Positions 46,250-59,000 of a DNA stretch of 64,000 nt are shown here, piece by piece (the stretch's first letter is position 1; each line of letters opens with the position of its first letter). The translations under genes and the position numbers were made by a program. The DNA lies in NCBI GenBank assembly GCA_030789695.1, contig CM061141.1, positions 321,472,452 to 321,536,451 on the forward strand, given 5' to 3'. Origin of the DNA: Scilla litardierei. Taxonomy: Eukaryota; Streptophyta; Magnoliopsida; Asparagales; Asparagaceae. Under the pieces are notes generated by a model that did no database searches, was not told the DNA's origin, and saw only the letters and a program-made list of their open reading frames with translations.

Positions 46250-47058
46250 GGTTCTTCTTCTTCTTCTCCCTCTTCACCATGATTCTCTTCCTCTTCCTCA
46301 TTTTTATCAGTAAGAAGAGGTACTTTGCCTTTCTTCTTTGACGATGGTGATCCTCCTTCAGCAGCGAGCTTTTCCTCTGGAATATTCTGGTCGAGATCTT
46401 TATGAAGATTCATTCGGCCAAGAGCATGTATATCAAAGATGCGAGCCGGTTCCAGATTTTCAGTTTCATTATCCAAAGGTATGTTATAGCCAATAAACAA
46501 GATGGTAAGACAGTGACCATAGGCTAGGGTAGATGAAGGTCTATCAGAAGAAGCAGATGCAAGGATGGAGTCCATGATGATTTTGGCCCAATTTACACGA
46601 ATATTTCCTAGCATGGCGTAAGTGCACTAAGCTTGCTTCTCAGATAACACAGAGTGGCTTCCAGATTTTTGAGTAATATTATACGAGAATATATTTGCTA
46701 GTATTCTTCCAGGATATCGAAGATCGCTACATGGTAGTTTTGTTTGGAAGTATCTTCCAGGAAAATACATTTTCTCCAGAATATTCTCATCGACCATCTC
46801 TATGTTATCCAATAACATTCCAGTGTAAGGGATTCATAAAGCTTCTCCTAGAGATTTGACAGTTATAGCAAGTTTGGTGTCTAGAACTTTAGTGATGAAT
46901 CTACACTTAGTAAGATCATAATCCATGTTGGCATAGAAAAGATGCACAAGCCTAGGATAACATAGATAGATATTTTCAGAAGAAAAAAGATTGGTCAAGT
47001 TTTGAAATTCTAAGATACTATCAATGCCATAGTTCTCAAGATGGTCAATTTTGACCAA
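46250..47058 (-). pseudogene. Copia element 2 ORF3, N-terminal and central part
   Basis: The minus strand has the pattern YPRLVHLFYANMDYDL, then KVLDTKLAITVKSLGEAL, closely paralleling YPRLVKLFYANRVRG and the following region in copia-1 ORF3. Further on are MLLDNIEMVDENILEKMY, LGNIRVNWAKIIMDSIL (compare LGCEINWARVILDKM in copia 1) and a Glu run at 46250-46320. Stops near 46826 and 46620 break it. Confidence 0.75.
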
Positions 47059-47724
47059 CCTCTCAATAAGGATTTGGCTATTAGAAATTAGTCAGGTAAT
47101 ACTCACATAGTTCAATCACTTTATATATGTCGTAATAGTAATACAGACATCAACACACGTATAATTATAATACACTCCCTCATACATACGCATTCATCGT
47201 ATAGTCACACATATGTAACATGTATATTCACAGCATAGCCTACTACCTATAATTAGCATACCAACACCTATACATACATAATTAAGATGTGCAATAGTCG
47301 TGTATACCTCACGGTATGCACGCATGCAACATCCCGCAAAAGCAAGCAATACCAATCAAAATTATAGTCCTACTACCATATGCATAACACCTCTATACTC
47401 AGGCAACAAAACATAACTACTTACGCATAAGCACAATACATATCTACCTACGAGCACATACTCATACGTACTAATATAAGGGTCATATAATAGGCCTACT
47501 TACTTATCTATACGTTCACCTATTATTATCACACCTATCATACACATAGCTTCACCAAATCAAATTATTTCAACCATTATAAGTATCTCTTACTACATAC
47601 ACAACTTAGATATTTCAACGCTAACTCTTATATACACAGGCATCCCTAGTATAGTATAGCTATCCACACAAAAATCTATAACTACTAACACACAACAACT
47701 TCATACTATCACGAATAACTCCGA

Positions 47725-47795
<71 letters not shown>

Positions 47796-47893
47796 ACACA
47801 ATAGGCAAGCATCAATATACTACGGGGGGTACACTCATTCAAGCCCACGTACACAACTTAGGTACGTGCACTACGACTACCTCACAAGATCCA
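47059..47893. other. G-poor sequence with (TA)n
   Basis: A/C/T-rich sequence like that in gypsy B, with a (TA)n tract at 47725-47793. No gene. It probably derives from the internal region of another element of the B type. Confidence 0.55.
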
Positions 47894-49546
47894 AGGGCCT
47901 ACTAACAATTAAGGGTTGACACAGACATTGACGGACCCTAAGGCCTAAGCAATAAAGAGAGGTCGAGAGCGTGGCGGGGGAAGGATCGATAAGCACGAGT
48001 TCAGATAGGACGAATACAAGGGGACAGCTTGGTTAGACGAAACTTGGCTCAATGGTGATGTTTAGGTTGAGGGAAAAAGGGAGGTGTAGTGATGCTTATA
48101 TAGGAGGGGGAAAAGAAATAGGGTAAATAGCATCAGCTAAAATACGCAAAACTGAAAACTGTTGTACTAAAAAAATTTGGAATTCCTCATCTGTATAAAA
48201 TATTTGAAGATCGATAAAGCGAGTTGAAATAAGTTTGAGTCGAATATTCATAATAAGGGGAAATGGTCTATTGATTTATATAAAATCATTTTAATAGGAA
48301 GTAAAACCATTTACACGAATATTAAGGACGTAGTTTTTTTTAAAAAAATATTATACGGCAGTAATTTAATATAATTTTGGCAAAAATTTTGAAAATTCAA
48401 AGAATGAAATTAAAGTAACTGAAGAATTTAAGCTTGTGTTGAACGCTTTCAAAGTTTTTAAGTCATGGAAAGAAAATTTAAAACGATCAAGATTGGAACT
48501 ACTTTTAGAGGAACCAGGATGTGCAAAAAAAATTAAAACTGGTTTACACAAAACCCTTAGCATACGAGCACAACGAACCTGGTACGGATAAAAATAGTTG
48601 AAATTCATTTTAGTCTAGCAATTTTTTTTTCTAAAAGCGTGTATGGTGAGCGGAAAGAAAATAATAATGACTTAGCATAAGAATTATCAAGTTCGAATAG
48701 CAAATCTTTAAAATCAAATCAGGGAGGGTCTAAAGCAGGAAGAGGTTATGAAAATAGTAATTTTGCAAAAATCTGAAGTAGCGAAAACGACGAGCAAAAA
48801 AAACCAACTTGCTGAAAGCTGAAATTCTATGTGTCTTGAAAGTATATTAAGGTAAACACGACGTACCATTCGTATAACACAAATAAGAAGGAAAATTATA
48901 AATCGAATTGGGCAAAGCAAAAGTACGGTACGAAAAATATAGGCTGGAAAATATTATAAGCTAGTGTTCAGAAATTCCGACAAGGTTTTAAAATTTTAAA
49001 TCAACGAAGGAGGATGAAGTATAAGTATATGTGCATTAAAATTTGGAACAAGGTTAAACTTCAGAAAGGAGGAAGTCGAAAAATACTTTCAAGAGTTTCA
49101 AGGTTCGTAATGGAGAGGTTCGAAAATTGACGACGATCGTCATGAGGCGATCTCGTGAATCGAGGCAAGAAAATTGGTCGGATGATCAAAACATAAATAC
49201 GCCTCGAATATGAATCTGAAGGATCAACGGGAAAACTCCTACGGTCGACCACTAAAGATTAAGAACTAAGCGCTAAGACTTTCTAAGGAGCTAGACGGAA
49301 ACGAAATGCGTTCAGCTTGGTCCGAAATCGATGAACCCAATCGAACGACTAAAGGAAATTCTTGAAGTCTAATATGGTCAGGGGTAGACAAGGACCACTA
49401 AGGTAACTCCTACGACAATTAAATCAATTGCTAACAGGGAGTCTAACTAACAATCAGAGGCCTCTAACTAGCAAGCACAGACGTCTAACTAAGTCTTCTT
49501 ACCACCTAGTGTCGTAGGAAAACGGGTAGACTCGGGGCTTCAGGCT
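47894..49546 (-). mobile_element. Degraded LTR-like sequence
   Basis: A minus-strand TATATAA at 48096-48102 sits in the same relation to G-poor sequence as an LTR beside a B-type internal region. Ends are not clear and no coding sequence is present. Tentative. Confidence 0.35.
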
Positions 49547-52500
49547 CGGATGTTGCAATTTATTTAATGGACATTCTGTTATTATCGTTGTTCCGTTAAT
49601 TCGCAATTGCAAGACTGGACCTGCATGGGCCACCAACAAAACCTGTCACGCCCCGCTTCCCAAAAATATGAAGGCGAAGCGTGAGAAGGTCCGCTCAGAC
49701 TTGAAGCTACAAAGCTGCAAGTCCGATAAGCGTCAATCAAATTTAAAACTGCAGGTCCTTGCAACGCGAGCGAAACAAGATAATAATAATGAAATGAGAC
49801 AAAAGAATAATCTCAGAATATCCATAAATATAAATTCCAACATCGCAGAAAAGCCACCAGGCTAAAAGAAAAAGAGTCTAAGGGCCCAAACATGGCCAAC
49901 AAAGTACATCGTACAAAACAAAGGTGACACGCACCGACAACTAACAACAAACCTAAAACAAAAGAAAGCTCAGCAAAGTCACCAAGAAAGATCACTGGCA
50001 TCCACAAACCTCCTCCTAGGCAGACATGGACTCAGGCTCAGCATCAGCAACACATCACGTACTCAGCAACGGTCTCTGGCTCAGGTCTAACATGTGACAC
50101 CCAAAAGAGCAAGGGGCACATGTCAGCAAGTCTACAAGAGACTTATGCAAGGAAACTAAAAGTAGGTAAAAGTAAAGCAACCTAGCAGTTCTAGCATGAT
50201 GCAATGACATGGCAGTTAAAGTAATGAGTGCAACAGGTAAGGTAAAGTAAAGTAAAGTACGAGCATGGCATTTAAACATGGCATGGATGACAAGTATTAC
50301 ATGAATCATTCACAAGACAAGTACAGGACAAGTAAAGTAAGCACCTCGTGCACAGAGATTCCGTCTTTTGGCTAGAGGGCTGATCAGGCCACTCCTAAGC
50401 TCAAGTGACCGTTTATCCCTACCCCTCCACGTGTATCGGGCATTGGTTTTCAGCCAACACATGAGGCCCGCTTCTGGACCACGAGCCAGGAAGTGTTTTA
50501 AACAAGTATGGCCTAGGGGTGCACCTAGCCGGAAACACGGAAACACGGATTTGTACAAGTATTTTGTAGCGTGTGCTACGATGCAACAATCAATTTGGAT
50601 GACATGTAAGATGCAATGCATGGCAGTTAAAAGTACGTACAGTTAAGGAAAGTAAACGTGACAGTTTTGTATGCATGAACAACAAGTTTAAAGGGTTGGA
50701 TCTAGCTTCGTTGTCAAGCTAGATCAATTAGGTGACGGATCTAGTTTCGTTGTCGAACCAGATCAAGTAGGCGCCTAGCCAGCTATCATTTCACCGACTA
50801 GTCTCTTTTACGCTGAAAACAAGGAAGTGGCCTAAAAACATGGCCCTACACAAGAGTTGGCAAGTTTCACTTGCCTGCAAGTACAACGTCTGAGCACACC
50901 GTCCAAGAGAGTCCAAAAATCACAATTATCCTACGTGCACAGGTCCACCGGCCTAAAGTCCATATTATTAATCTTGATTAGTGAATTTAAAGCATTTAAA
51001 ATACTTAAAAAATGCTGATTTTAGTCTTGATTAGCAGGCAATGGGTTGGGGGTCCTAGGGGTGCAAAGCGTTACCTCAACACGACGCGAAAGCTACACCG
51101 GCGTCGGGTAGCGACGCCGGGGGTTGGAATAAGAGAACGCGCTCCAAGTCCAGATTCCAAATTAGTTTCCTCGCTGGAAAGTTCAGAGCATCAACCGGAG
51201 CAACGGTTCCAGATTCCAAAGCTAGCACGTGCGACGACGGGCTACGACGTGTCGCAACGTCGTACGCGACAAATCGTCGGAGAGAAAGCACCTAGGTGGG
51301 GCCCACAGTAGTCCTAGGGACCTTTGGGGGACCCACAATACCTCTGGAGAACTTGGGGGGCCCACGGTGGCAAGTGGTGCGACGGATGCGGGGTTGCGAC
51401 GAATGGCTCTCGGTCGTACACAGCCAATGCGGGGGATTCCATCGGTCGGGCTCATGCGGCGGGGCTGTGCAGCGCTTAGGGTCGGTGCGGGCCTTGGTGC
51501 GGAGAGATTTGTCGGTCGGGCGCTTGGGGCGGCTCGGTCACAGCGCTGTGCGGGCGTTGCAACGTTGCAACGTTGCAACGAAGCGGCGATGCAGCGTGAG
51601 CGGGGGAGAGATTCGGTCAGGCACGGAGGAAGGCGAGGTGCGGAGCGGGCTTTGGTGCGGGGCTTGCAGCGATGCGGGGAGCGGCGATAGCGGGCGACAG
51701 CTCTCGGTCTGACCGAGAGAATCCATCGGTCGGACACGGCTGAAGCGGGGCGATGGATGTGCGGAGCGGGCGGGGGCTGGGTGCGGAGGCAGCTGCCGGT
51801 CAGAGCGGGGGAATGGGGCTGATTCCGTCGGTCAGTGCGGGAGATCTTCGTCGCAACGTTGCGACGATTCGTCGCAACGTTGCGACGATTCGTCGCAACG
51901 TCCAATTTGAGTTTTGGGAGCAGCTAGGGTTATTTTCTTGCGAAAATAGGTCTTCCTAGAGGTTGTTTATATAGTGTAGATGGGTTGACTAGGTCTAGGG
52001 CTAATCCTAATGAGATTAGGAGTTTAAAATAATTTAAAATTTGAATCTCAACTTCTCCAACTCACCCAAGGATTTGACTTGGTCCAAATGAGCTGGAAAT
52101 TGGCTCAAAAATTATTTAAAATGTTTAAAACTCAAATAAATTTTATTTGGCCGAAATTAATTTAAAAATTAATTATTAAAAATATTATAAACCTTGTTAA
52201 AAATATAAAAGTGGTCAAATAAACTCCAAAAATTATAAAATAAATATCGGGGTGATCGTGTTAACGAGAGTGAGCTAACTAAGCAGACGGATTTCAATTT
52301 TGATGTCGAACGACGAAACTAAAAATAGAAACGTCTCCCGTCAAAAGTGAAAATCGTCACGTCTCATCGAGTAAGATTAAATTGTGGGAAAACGACTCGA
52401 GAAATGTCGTTCCAAGATAGTGCCACTATTTAATACTCTCAGAGGCGTTCACAACGGCATATCACACGAAAGTGTTCACAAACAAACAAAGTCTAAAACA

Positions 52501-52560
52501 AACACGTGCATGGCCAAAAGCACGTGCACGAACAATGTACGACGAAAAGTGGTCGTTACA
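49547..52560 (-). mobile_element. Gypsy-C 5' LTR with adjoining leader
   Basis: 49547-49643 parallels the gypsy-A leader (GCTCGGATG...CCTGCATGGGCCACCAAC). The LTR then runs 49644-52560 (2917 bp) from TGTCACGCCCCGCTTCCC to GTCGTTACA, the same ends as gypsy A. A TATA box (TATATAAA on the minus strand) is at 51966-51973. The 51060-51900 part is GC- and CpG-rich; frames there are not credible genes. The rest of the element is missing. No TSD partner was found. Confidence 0.75.
51838..51902. repeat. CpG palindrome repeat (GTCGCAACGTTGCGAC)
   Basis: GTCGCAACGTTGCGAC, a perfect 16-bp palindrome, occurs twice in direct tandem with spacer GATTC, followed by a partial third copy. Related GTTGCAAC repeats are at 51556-51582. 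Confidence 0.85.
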
Positions 52561-52700
52561 GAGATCGGGGCATCATGAGTTAGATCTTCAGGAGACACTG
52601 CTTCGGCGGTCTCCGATGCAACGGCTACAGTCTCCTCAGTGATAGTGGGGCTGATGTCTTGTGCTAGAGATTTGTCCACCCCAGTGACCATTTCGATCTA
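52561..52700 (-). pseudogene. Unidentified acidic ORF fragment
   Basis: The minus strand encodes MVTGVDKSLAQDISPTITEE and continues Ala/Glu-rich until the LTR boundary at 52560. It resembles low-complexity acidic regions of retrotransposon ORF3 or gag; I cannot assign it. The LTR may have inserted in it. Confidence 0.3.
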
Positions 52701-52717
52701 TTCGAAGATGACTCCTA

Positions 52718-54300
52718 TGTTGGGAAAATTTCAATCTCCATCACTACGGTGTTGTGATTAACCCAGAGATCAACACCAGCTTATGATGGCAGAAAATCTA
52801 TGTACACCGAAGGGTCTATTCCATCTCAGTCCACGATCTATCTACTTCGAAGCATGAGGAAGAAGAAGATGAAAGGCATGTGAACAGAGGAGAGGACTAC
52901 TTTACTCCGTCGACGGCAAAACTAAACGGAGAAGAAGATGGCAAAGGCGAGAGTAAGCGCAAACTCTTCAAAAAGCAGAGGAACGGCTCTCTCCAACCCT
53001 CATTCACTATTTAAACAGAATTGCACTCCCCTAAGGCAAGCTCAACCAATCGATCTCGGACAGATGTCGACATCTCAGGGCAACGACACTCCGAGTTCCA
53101 TGCACTTTTGGTGCGTAAATCCTAGGGTATGGTGTTTTGGTGGCCTACATTAAATGCATCATCTAGACTGTCGTGCACATCCAGTCAGTACGTGTCACAT
53201 CACCCGACCCAAACCGCCACGTCAATTGAACTCAGGAGATGAGGGCCATTGATACATCAGTATTATCCCGGCCTAAGCTGCAGCCCAACGACCCAGAAGT
53301 CCACACGAGAGGCCGGCCATCTCTCCATTTAAGGTGACAGCCACGCTGACAGTTGGGCTTCTTCATTCAAAGCGCCCGCTCATAACGGAAGCATTCAATG
53401 CCCGACCGTTACGTTCAACAGCTCAATCAATAAAAGAATCTTAAAGGCTCAGACATTACCTTCTAACGTCCCACCTATAAGTACTCTCTCAGAAAATGAA
53501 AGAGGAAGGACTTTTCATAGACAACTCAAGCTGAGACAACTTCCCCCTCAGGCAATCTCAGGTCATGTACCCTTAAATTCAGGATCTGTTCCGACCTAGC
53601 TTTCTACATTTCCTCTATAGCTTGGTGTGATAATTATCGGGCGATCTCCCAACAGATCGGACATAGTTACCACGAGCATCATTTGAGTCTTCATCTGGCT
53701 TAAATATCGGAGGGGATTAGGTCGGACTCTGGATCCGACCCTCCCTAATAAACTATGTGGTGCAGGAAGCCGAAAGAGCCCAGAAATAGCTTGGACTAGA
53801 TCATAAACAGTTCGAACTCGGTTGTCAGAGCTCAAACCAGAGCACAGATAGTTCGAACGTGGCCGAAATAGTGCGGGCTTGGCTTCAATAGCTCGGACAG
53901 GGGATCACTCAGCCAAGGATCGACTTGCCTAGGACCCAGGAGGATGAACGTGGCCCGGAAAGCTCGGACCTGGCAGACACAGCTCGAACCCAGTGAACAT
54001 ATCTCGGACTCGGATACAACAACTCAGACCAAGGTCCATTCGGCACGAGGTCAGCTCGCCCAGTACCTAGTGAACCGCCAATAGGTCGGATTGAGGCCTG
54101 TTGAGCCCGAGGCTAATTCATCCAGCGTCCAAGCCACCGCAACATCAACCCCACTGGGGGTCGACCATCATCCATCAATGGACCGAGGCCGGATCATCAC
54201 AGGGTCAGCTCGCCCAGGGTCCATTCAGCCGCCAAAGTCATCCTGCGACTAGCTTCTGTAACTATACACTCATGTTATAATATATATGATGAGAAAACAC
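52718..54300 (+). mobile_element. LTR-like block with GCTCGGAC motifs
   Basis: Begins TGTTGGGAAAATTTC, an LTR-type start. A CCTATAAGTA TATA-like motif is at 53475-53485 and repeated GCTCGGAC/GCTCGAAC/GTTCGAAC motifs at 53800-54020. No coding sequence. The right end is not certain and no TSD was found. Confidence 0.4.
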
Positions 54301-55600
54301 CCATAAACATCTTCAACCTTTATTTTTTCCTATATTCAAGTAGAACTAAAGGTGACCTGACATCTAGTCTGATTGTAGCTTGTATATCAATATTTGGCTA
54401 CTTGCGAAAAAGAGATTATCCCTCAAAATTCTTTTATTCCAATGTAAAGTGCAACCAAACAGCCTTTTTAACTTGTTTCATGTTACAGGAAATGAGAAAT
54501 CTTTACATAATTACTTGCTTCTTTTTCTTAGGCGTTGTACCTTCAACCTTTTTTTAACTTTCACTCAGTAAGCATAGAATTGCCCAGATTCATCTTTTTT
54601 TCCAACGCAAATAGAGAAATTTATCCTTCTCCAACACAAGATTTCAATATGTTTATTCATTAGATACTAAAGGGATTAGAATTAATTTTAAACACGTTAA
54701 TGGAGTAAAAAGTGTGTGACAAAATGAAAGACATTTGTCTTCAGATTCTAATGCATCCACTTGTTTGTTTTTTCCTCAACCTACATACATGGCTCTTCAA
54801 CAAAGGACTTCAACTGTTAGTGGAGATTAAGATAACATTAGTGCTGTAATTAAAGAAACAAACCCATTGAACTGACATTATAGTAATTAGCAAAAATGGA
54901 GAAGTCTTTGCCGTTCGGAAAAAAGGACTTAAGCAAGATTCTTAATCGTGATTAAGAAAGATCAAAAGATCCATTAAGGCCTCACACGTCTCCTCGGATG
55001 CAAGAATCATTCTACGAGGAGATAAGATAAGTTTTTTTCCCTCTGTGTTTGAGTTCTCAAATTCATTTGACATGCAATGAGTGCGTTCAGAATTATTCCC
55101 CTAATCGGCTTTTTATCATGATGATCACTTTAGACGAGGAATATGTGGGTGATTATTAGGCACTAATCGCATGAGGAATAGTTTTGCTTTGGATTCTGAT
55201 TTGTTCTTGTGCACAGGAGGTGGAGATGAGAATACTTGTAGGATAACATTAGCTGTAATTCAATTCTAATTAGAGAAAGCAAGTAATTAATTGATACCCA
55301 GCAAATAATAACAAGCAATCATTTGTTGGAACAAGGACAGTAGTTTTTGAAGAGAGCTTTGTTTCAGCTCCTTTCAGAGCTTTTGGACAGCAAACCAGTG
55401 CTAGAAATTGAACAGTGTACTGCAACAATCCAATGTAATCATTCAAGTCTCAAAGAACTCTGATCTATATTCATTTTTGCAACAGATCAACTGCAGAGCT
55501 ACAAGTTTCTGACAAGAATAAAAGGCACTTTCTGTAGCATCTATGCCCTTCATCCATTGAGAGTTTATGTACATGGCTGGTTCTTATGGTAAGAATCAAG
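54301..55600. other. Intergenic, no gene seen
   Basis: AT-rich, no conserved frame or recognised repeat. Probably sequence downstream of the RRM gene. Confidence 0.5.
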
Positions 55601-55945
55601 ATTGTTACATGAGAAAGCTGTAGAAGATTGTTACATGAGAGCAAGGCCAAGCTTAACAGATACCAAACAAAGCGTATTTCTGTAACAGTTCATACACCAG
55701 CAATACAAATACGGAGCCCCGACAGGCACAAAAAGGAAACAATTCATGATGTCAAGTAGATAATAAGAAAACCAATGTAATATCATGCAGTGGCCATACG
55801 TTTTAAATTAAATATACATTAACATGTATTATATTTAACAAAAACTAGAATAACATTAGTTGCGGCAGTGAAATCTTTAGGGGGCTCAGTGCAGGAGGGC
55901 TCTGTATTGACGCTTCGCCCTTCCGATAAACCTGCAATGAAATAT

Positions 55946-56035
55946 TCAAACCTGCCCGTTTGCATAGGTGGATCCATCTCTGGTGCCTGCTTCCTCGCCG
56001 GTACCAACTTCAGCCATAGCAACATCAACAAGCAG
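55946..56035 (-). CDS. Terminal coding exon
   Basis: 30 codons including TGA; acceptor TTCTTGACAG. LLVDVAMAEVGTGEEAGTRD then GSTYANGQV. A longer frame through the same DNA (55819-56061) is out of phase with the upstream exon and is rejected. The 3' UTR probably runs on to about 55600; I see no clear polyadenylation signal. Confidence 0.72.
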   Translation of the reverse strand: MLVDVAMAEVGTGEEAGTRDGSTYANGQV

Positions 56036-59000
56036 CTGTCAAGAATAAACGCTAAGAACATTCAAGACCAACATCAGGTAGTTAAAGAGCAATCTTTGTT
56101 CGAAGCAACATGCACTTCTGTACGCAAATTGCATCAAATTACAGCAGTAAGGAGAACATCCATGCACAAAGTTCTTTCAAATCTTGGCACGCATCTTGTG
56201 CCCAGGCAAATTCTAACCAATTTCATTTACATTCCAAAGCTTTTAAATTCTTCCCCAACTTGCATGCTATCATAACTATTATAGCCCTAATGATATCTGA
56301 TGTGACGATTTGATGACATTATATGCACAAGTATATTTACACTAATGCTTACCTTAATCGTTTTGCCAGGCATTCATAAAATGTAGTTGCTGTGCTTGCA
56401 AAAGAGAAAAAAAGAAAAACCGAAACATCTGAAGACCAAAAGATTGAAAGACTAAAAGATTAACCAATTTTGTTATTTATATTACCAAAGTTGAGCACTA
56501 AGATGTCATTTGGCAATAGGTTAAGGCCGAGGCCAACCCATATTAGCAAAAGGGAAGATAATGAGTGTATCCGAATCACATTAAATCTTATGCATTTTTA
56601 GTTTTCGGATAGTATGTTTCAAAATTTAGATAATAAATTTGACAGCATAAAAACGCTCAAGTGCTTTTCAATAGACTAAATTCTGTTATTTTGTCTATTT
56701 TATGATTATCTCAATCCGACTTTTTAGTTAATAACCCAATGTTAGTAGATAACCCCCGTATATGCAAGGATTAGTAAACTCTCATTTACCCCAGTTTAAA
56801 TATCATAATCTCTTGTCCCGAATTAAATCAAAAAAAATTGTTTGGCAATATAAACCTCGTTAATCGCTCGTAAACCATGGTTTAACCCAATGCCAAACAT
56901 ACCCTACAAGTTTTGTACTGACTTGTATATTCATGCTGATATAAAAGAGCTACTTAAAATATACCATACAGCTTTTCAATCTATCAAATCTTCCAACACA
57001 GAAAAATCGGCTAAGTTAATCAGTTTTTAAATTCAAATATTTTACAGAAAGTATTTCCATGCAGCAAGTAATATTTAATGAGAAACTGGTAGGATTTCTA
57101 CATAATTTTAAAGTTGAACATAAAGAACAAATTAGACACTGAATTTATTTCAAAGAAAGCCATCTAATAAGATAATATGTCAATCATTTTTACAAACTCC
57201 AGCCTCAGCTACAATTCTAGACTTCTACACGGATATTGCTTCTATCCTACAATTTTGACTACTTTCGACTTCTAACTGGTCTAGAACAGTGTTAACAGAT
57301 TTGTAGTGCATCAAACTTTACGGATACACTGTATGTACTTAAGGTGGCATGCGGTAAGAGGGTATAGGTGTTGGCTGGCAGTTATTTGTGACATGGAATT
57401 CACCGTAACATTTTGATATTATTGCATGAACTATATTGGTGTTTTCACACAAATTACATGTACATTGCCCATTCAAATAGATATCTATGGAGGAAAGGAG
57501 GTTACTACTTTAATGAAAAAAACAAAGTACATAATAGCAAATGGAGTTATACTAAATTACCAAAATCCAAACTACAAATCCTATAGCATGGTCTTGAAAT
57601 CGGCAAATAAGTCCAATAAAGGGGAAAACAAAGAAATACTACAGCAAAATTCTTTGGCATAAATTTTACACTTCCTCCATTTTTGGGCCACAATTGTTGG
57701 TGAATCAGAGGAGATATGAAAAAGAAGGGTGGTAATGATGATGAGTATTTGTGATTCAAATTAGGCTCAAAGGTCGCATTTTAAAATTTATCACATCATC
57801 ACATTAGATTTTGTTACGTTCTATTGGACCATATCCAGATGGCTTAACCAATTAGATATTTCAATAGTTCAATAGTAGCATCCTTCAATGCGTAGGATAT
57901 TGATGGATTACGGTTATGGATATTGATTGACTACGGTTATGGGTTTGGCTGTGTTAATTCAAATCTCATCAAATTTGGCCTGACCATCCAAACAATAACA
58001 CATGAATTGTTCATTGGTTTCAGCATATAGTAAAGTGTAATTTTTCTTCCTTTTTTTTTAATTTTTTGAGAAAGGCCCATAGGTTACAAAGCCCTTAATG
58101 AAGATATGAACATGCCACAACGGCGGGGAAAGAAATTCTATAGAGAGAATTAACTCATACAACTAACTCCTAGTCCTTCACCCAAATCACAACGAATCTC
58201 TGCAAACCGCTTTAGTCTTTCATGTAGCTTCCATGCACCGTGTACGTGATGAATTTATGCCCCTGCATTTTTCATTTGAAAAATCCACTCGCACGCTGCT
58301 GATAGGGAGACTCGAACATATGACCTCCCACAAAGAAAGAAAATGTTCACCGCTTGGGCTAAGCTCAATTGGTTATAGTAAGATGTAATTGATCAACCTT
58401 ATGTGTAAAAGATCTTACACTCTAGCACACCTGCAATGATACACTCGCAGGTAATTTACCTGCAGAATTTTCATTTGCATTGATTACTTTTGCACCGCAT
58501 GTGAGAAGTCTACACAACATAGTTTGTTAAATATCCATGTTGAACCAAAGACTTGTGCCAGACTTGATTCACATTTGTTTTCTCCGTACTAATTATATGA
58601 AACTCTAAAATTTATATTTTGCATAATTCCATGGGGATCTTATTTTGGGTATAATCTTAACAACCTCTAGAATAACGATATGGAAACAAAATGCTCTTAA
58701 CAACATAAAATCTGGCAACTATTCAGGAATTAACATGGATTCAACTCCGGCAAATCAATAGTAAACATACAGATTTATCTTCTGGCCAAGCTTGTTGACT
58801 AGTGTAGTAGAAAACACATGAAATGAGACAGCACTACCTTAAGTTCTTGCTCAGAACTTTTGAGCCTTTCATTATAGTCTTGTGTCTGCAGAAAACATCT
58901 ATTCAGCTGCACAAGGTAAACAAAAGCATAAATCAAGTCTAAGCTTCTCTGAACACATTAAACTGTCAAATTGATCTCAAAAATGTTGACGACATTATGG

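Noticed and set aside
46159..46614. A single 151-codon gene at the gypsy-B right border
   Set aside because: The frame crosses the TSD into the LTR. Only the part above 46249 is the old ORF3; the last residues are LTR sequence.
51222..51905. 227-codon minus frame and overlapping plus frames in the gypsy-C LTR
   Set aside because: All frames are open because the region is GC-rich. The composition is repetitive and tracks the CpG palindromes.
55819..56061. 80-codon minus frame over the terminal exon
   Set aside because: Out of phase with the upstream exon. The in-phase reading gives a compact C-terminus with TGA at 55946-55948.
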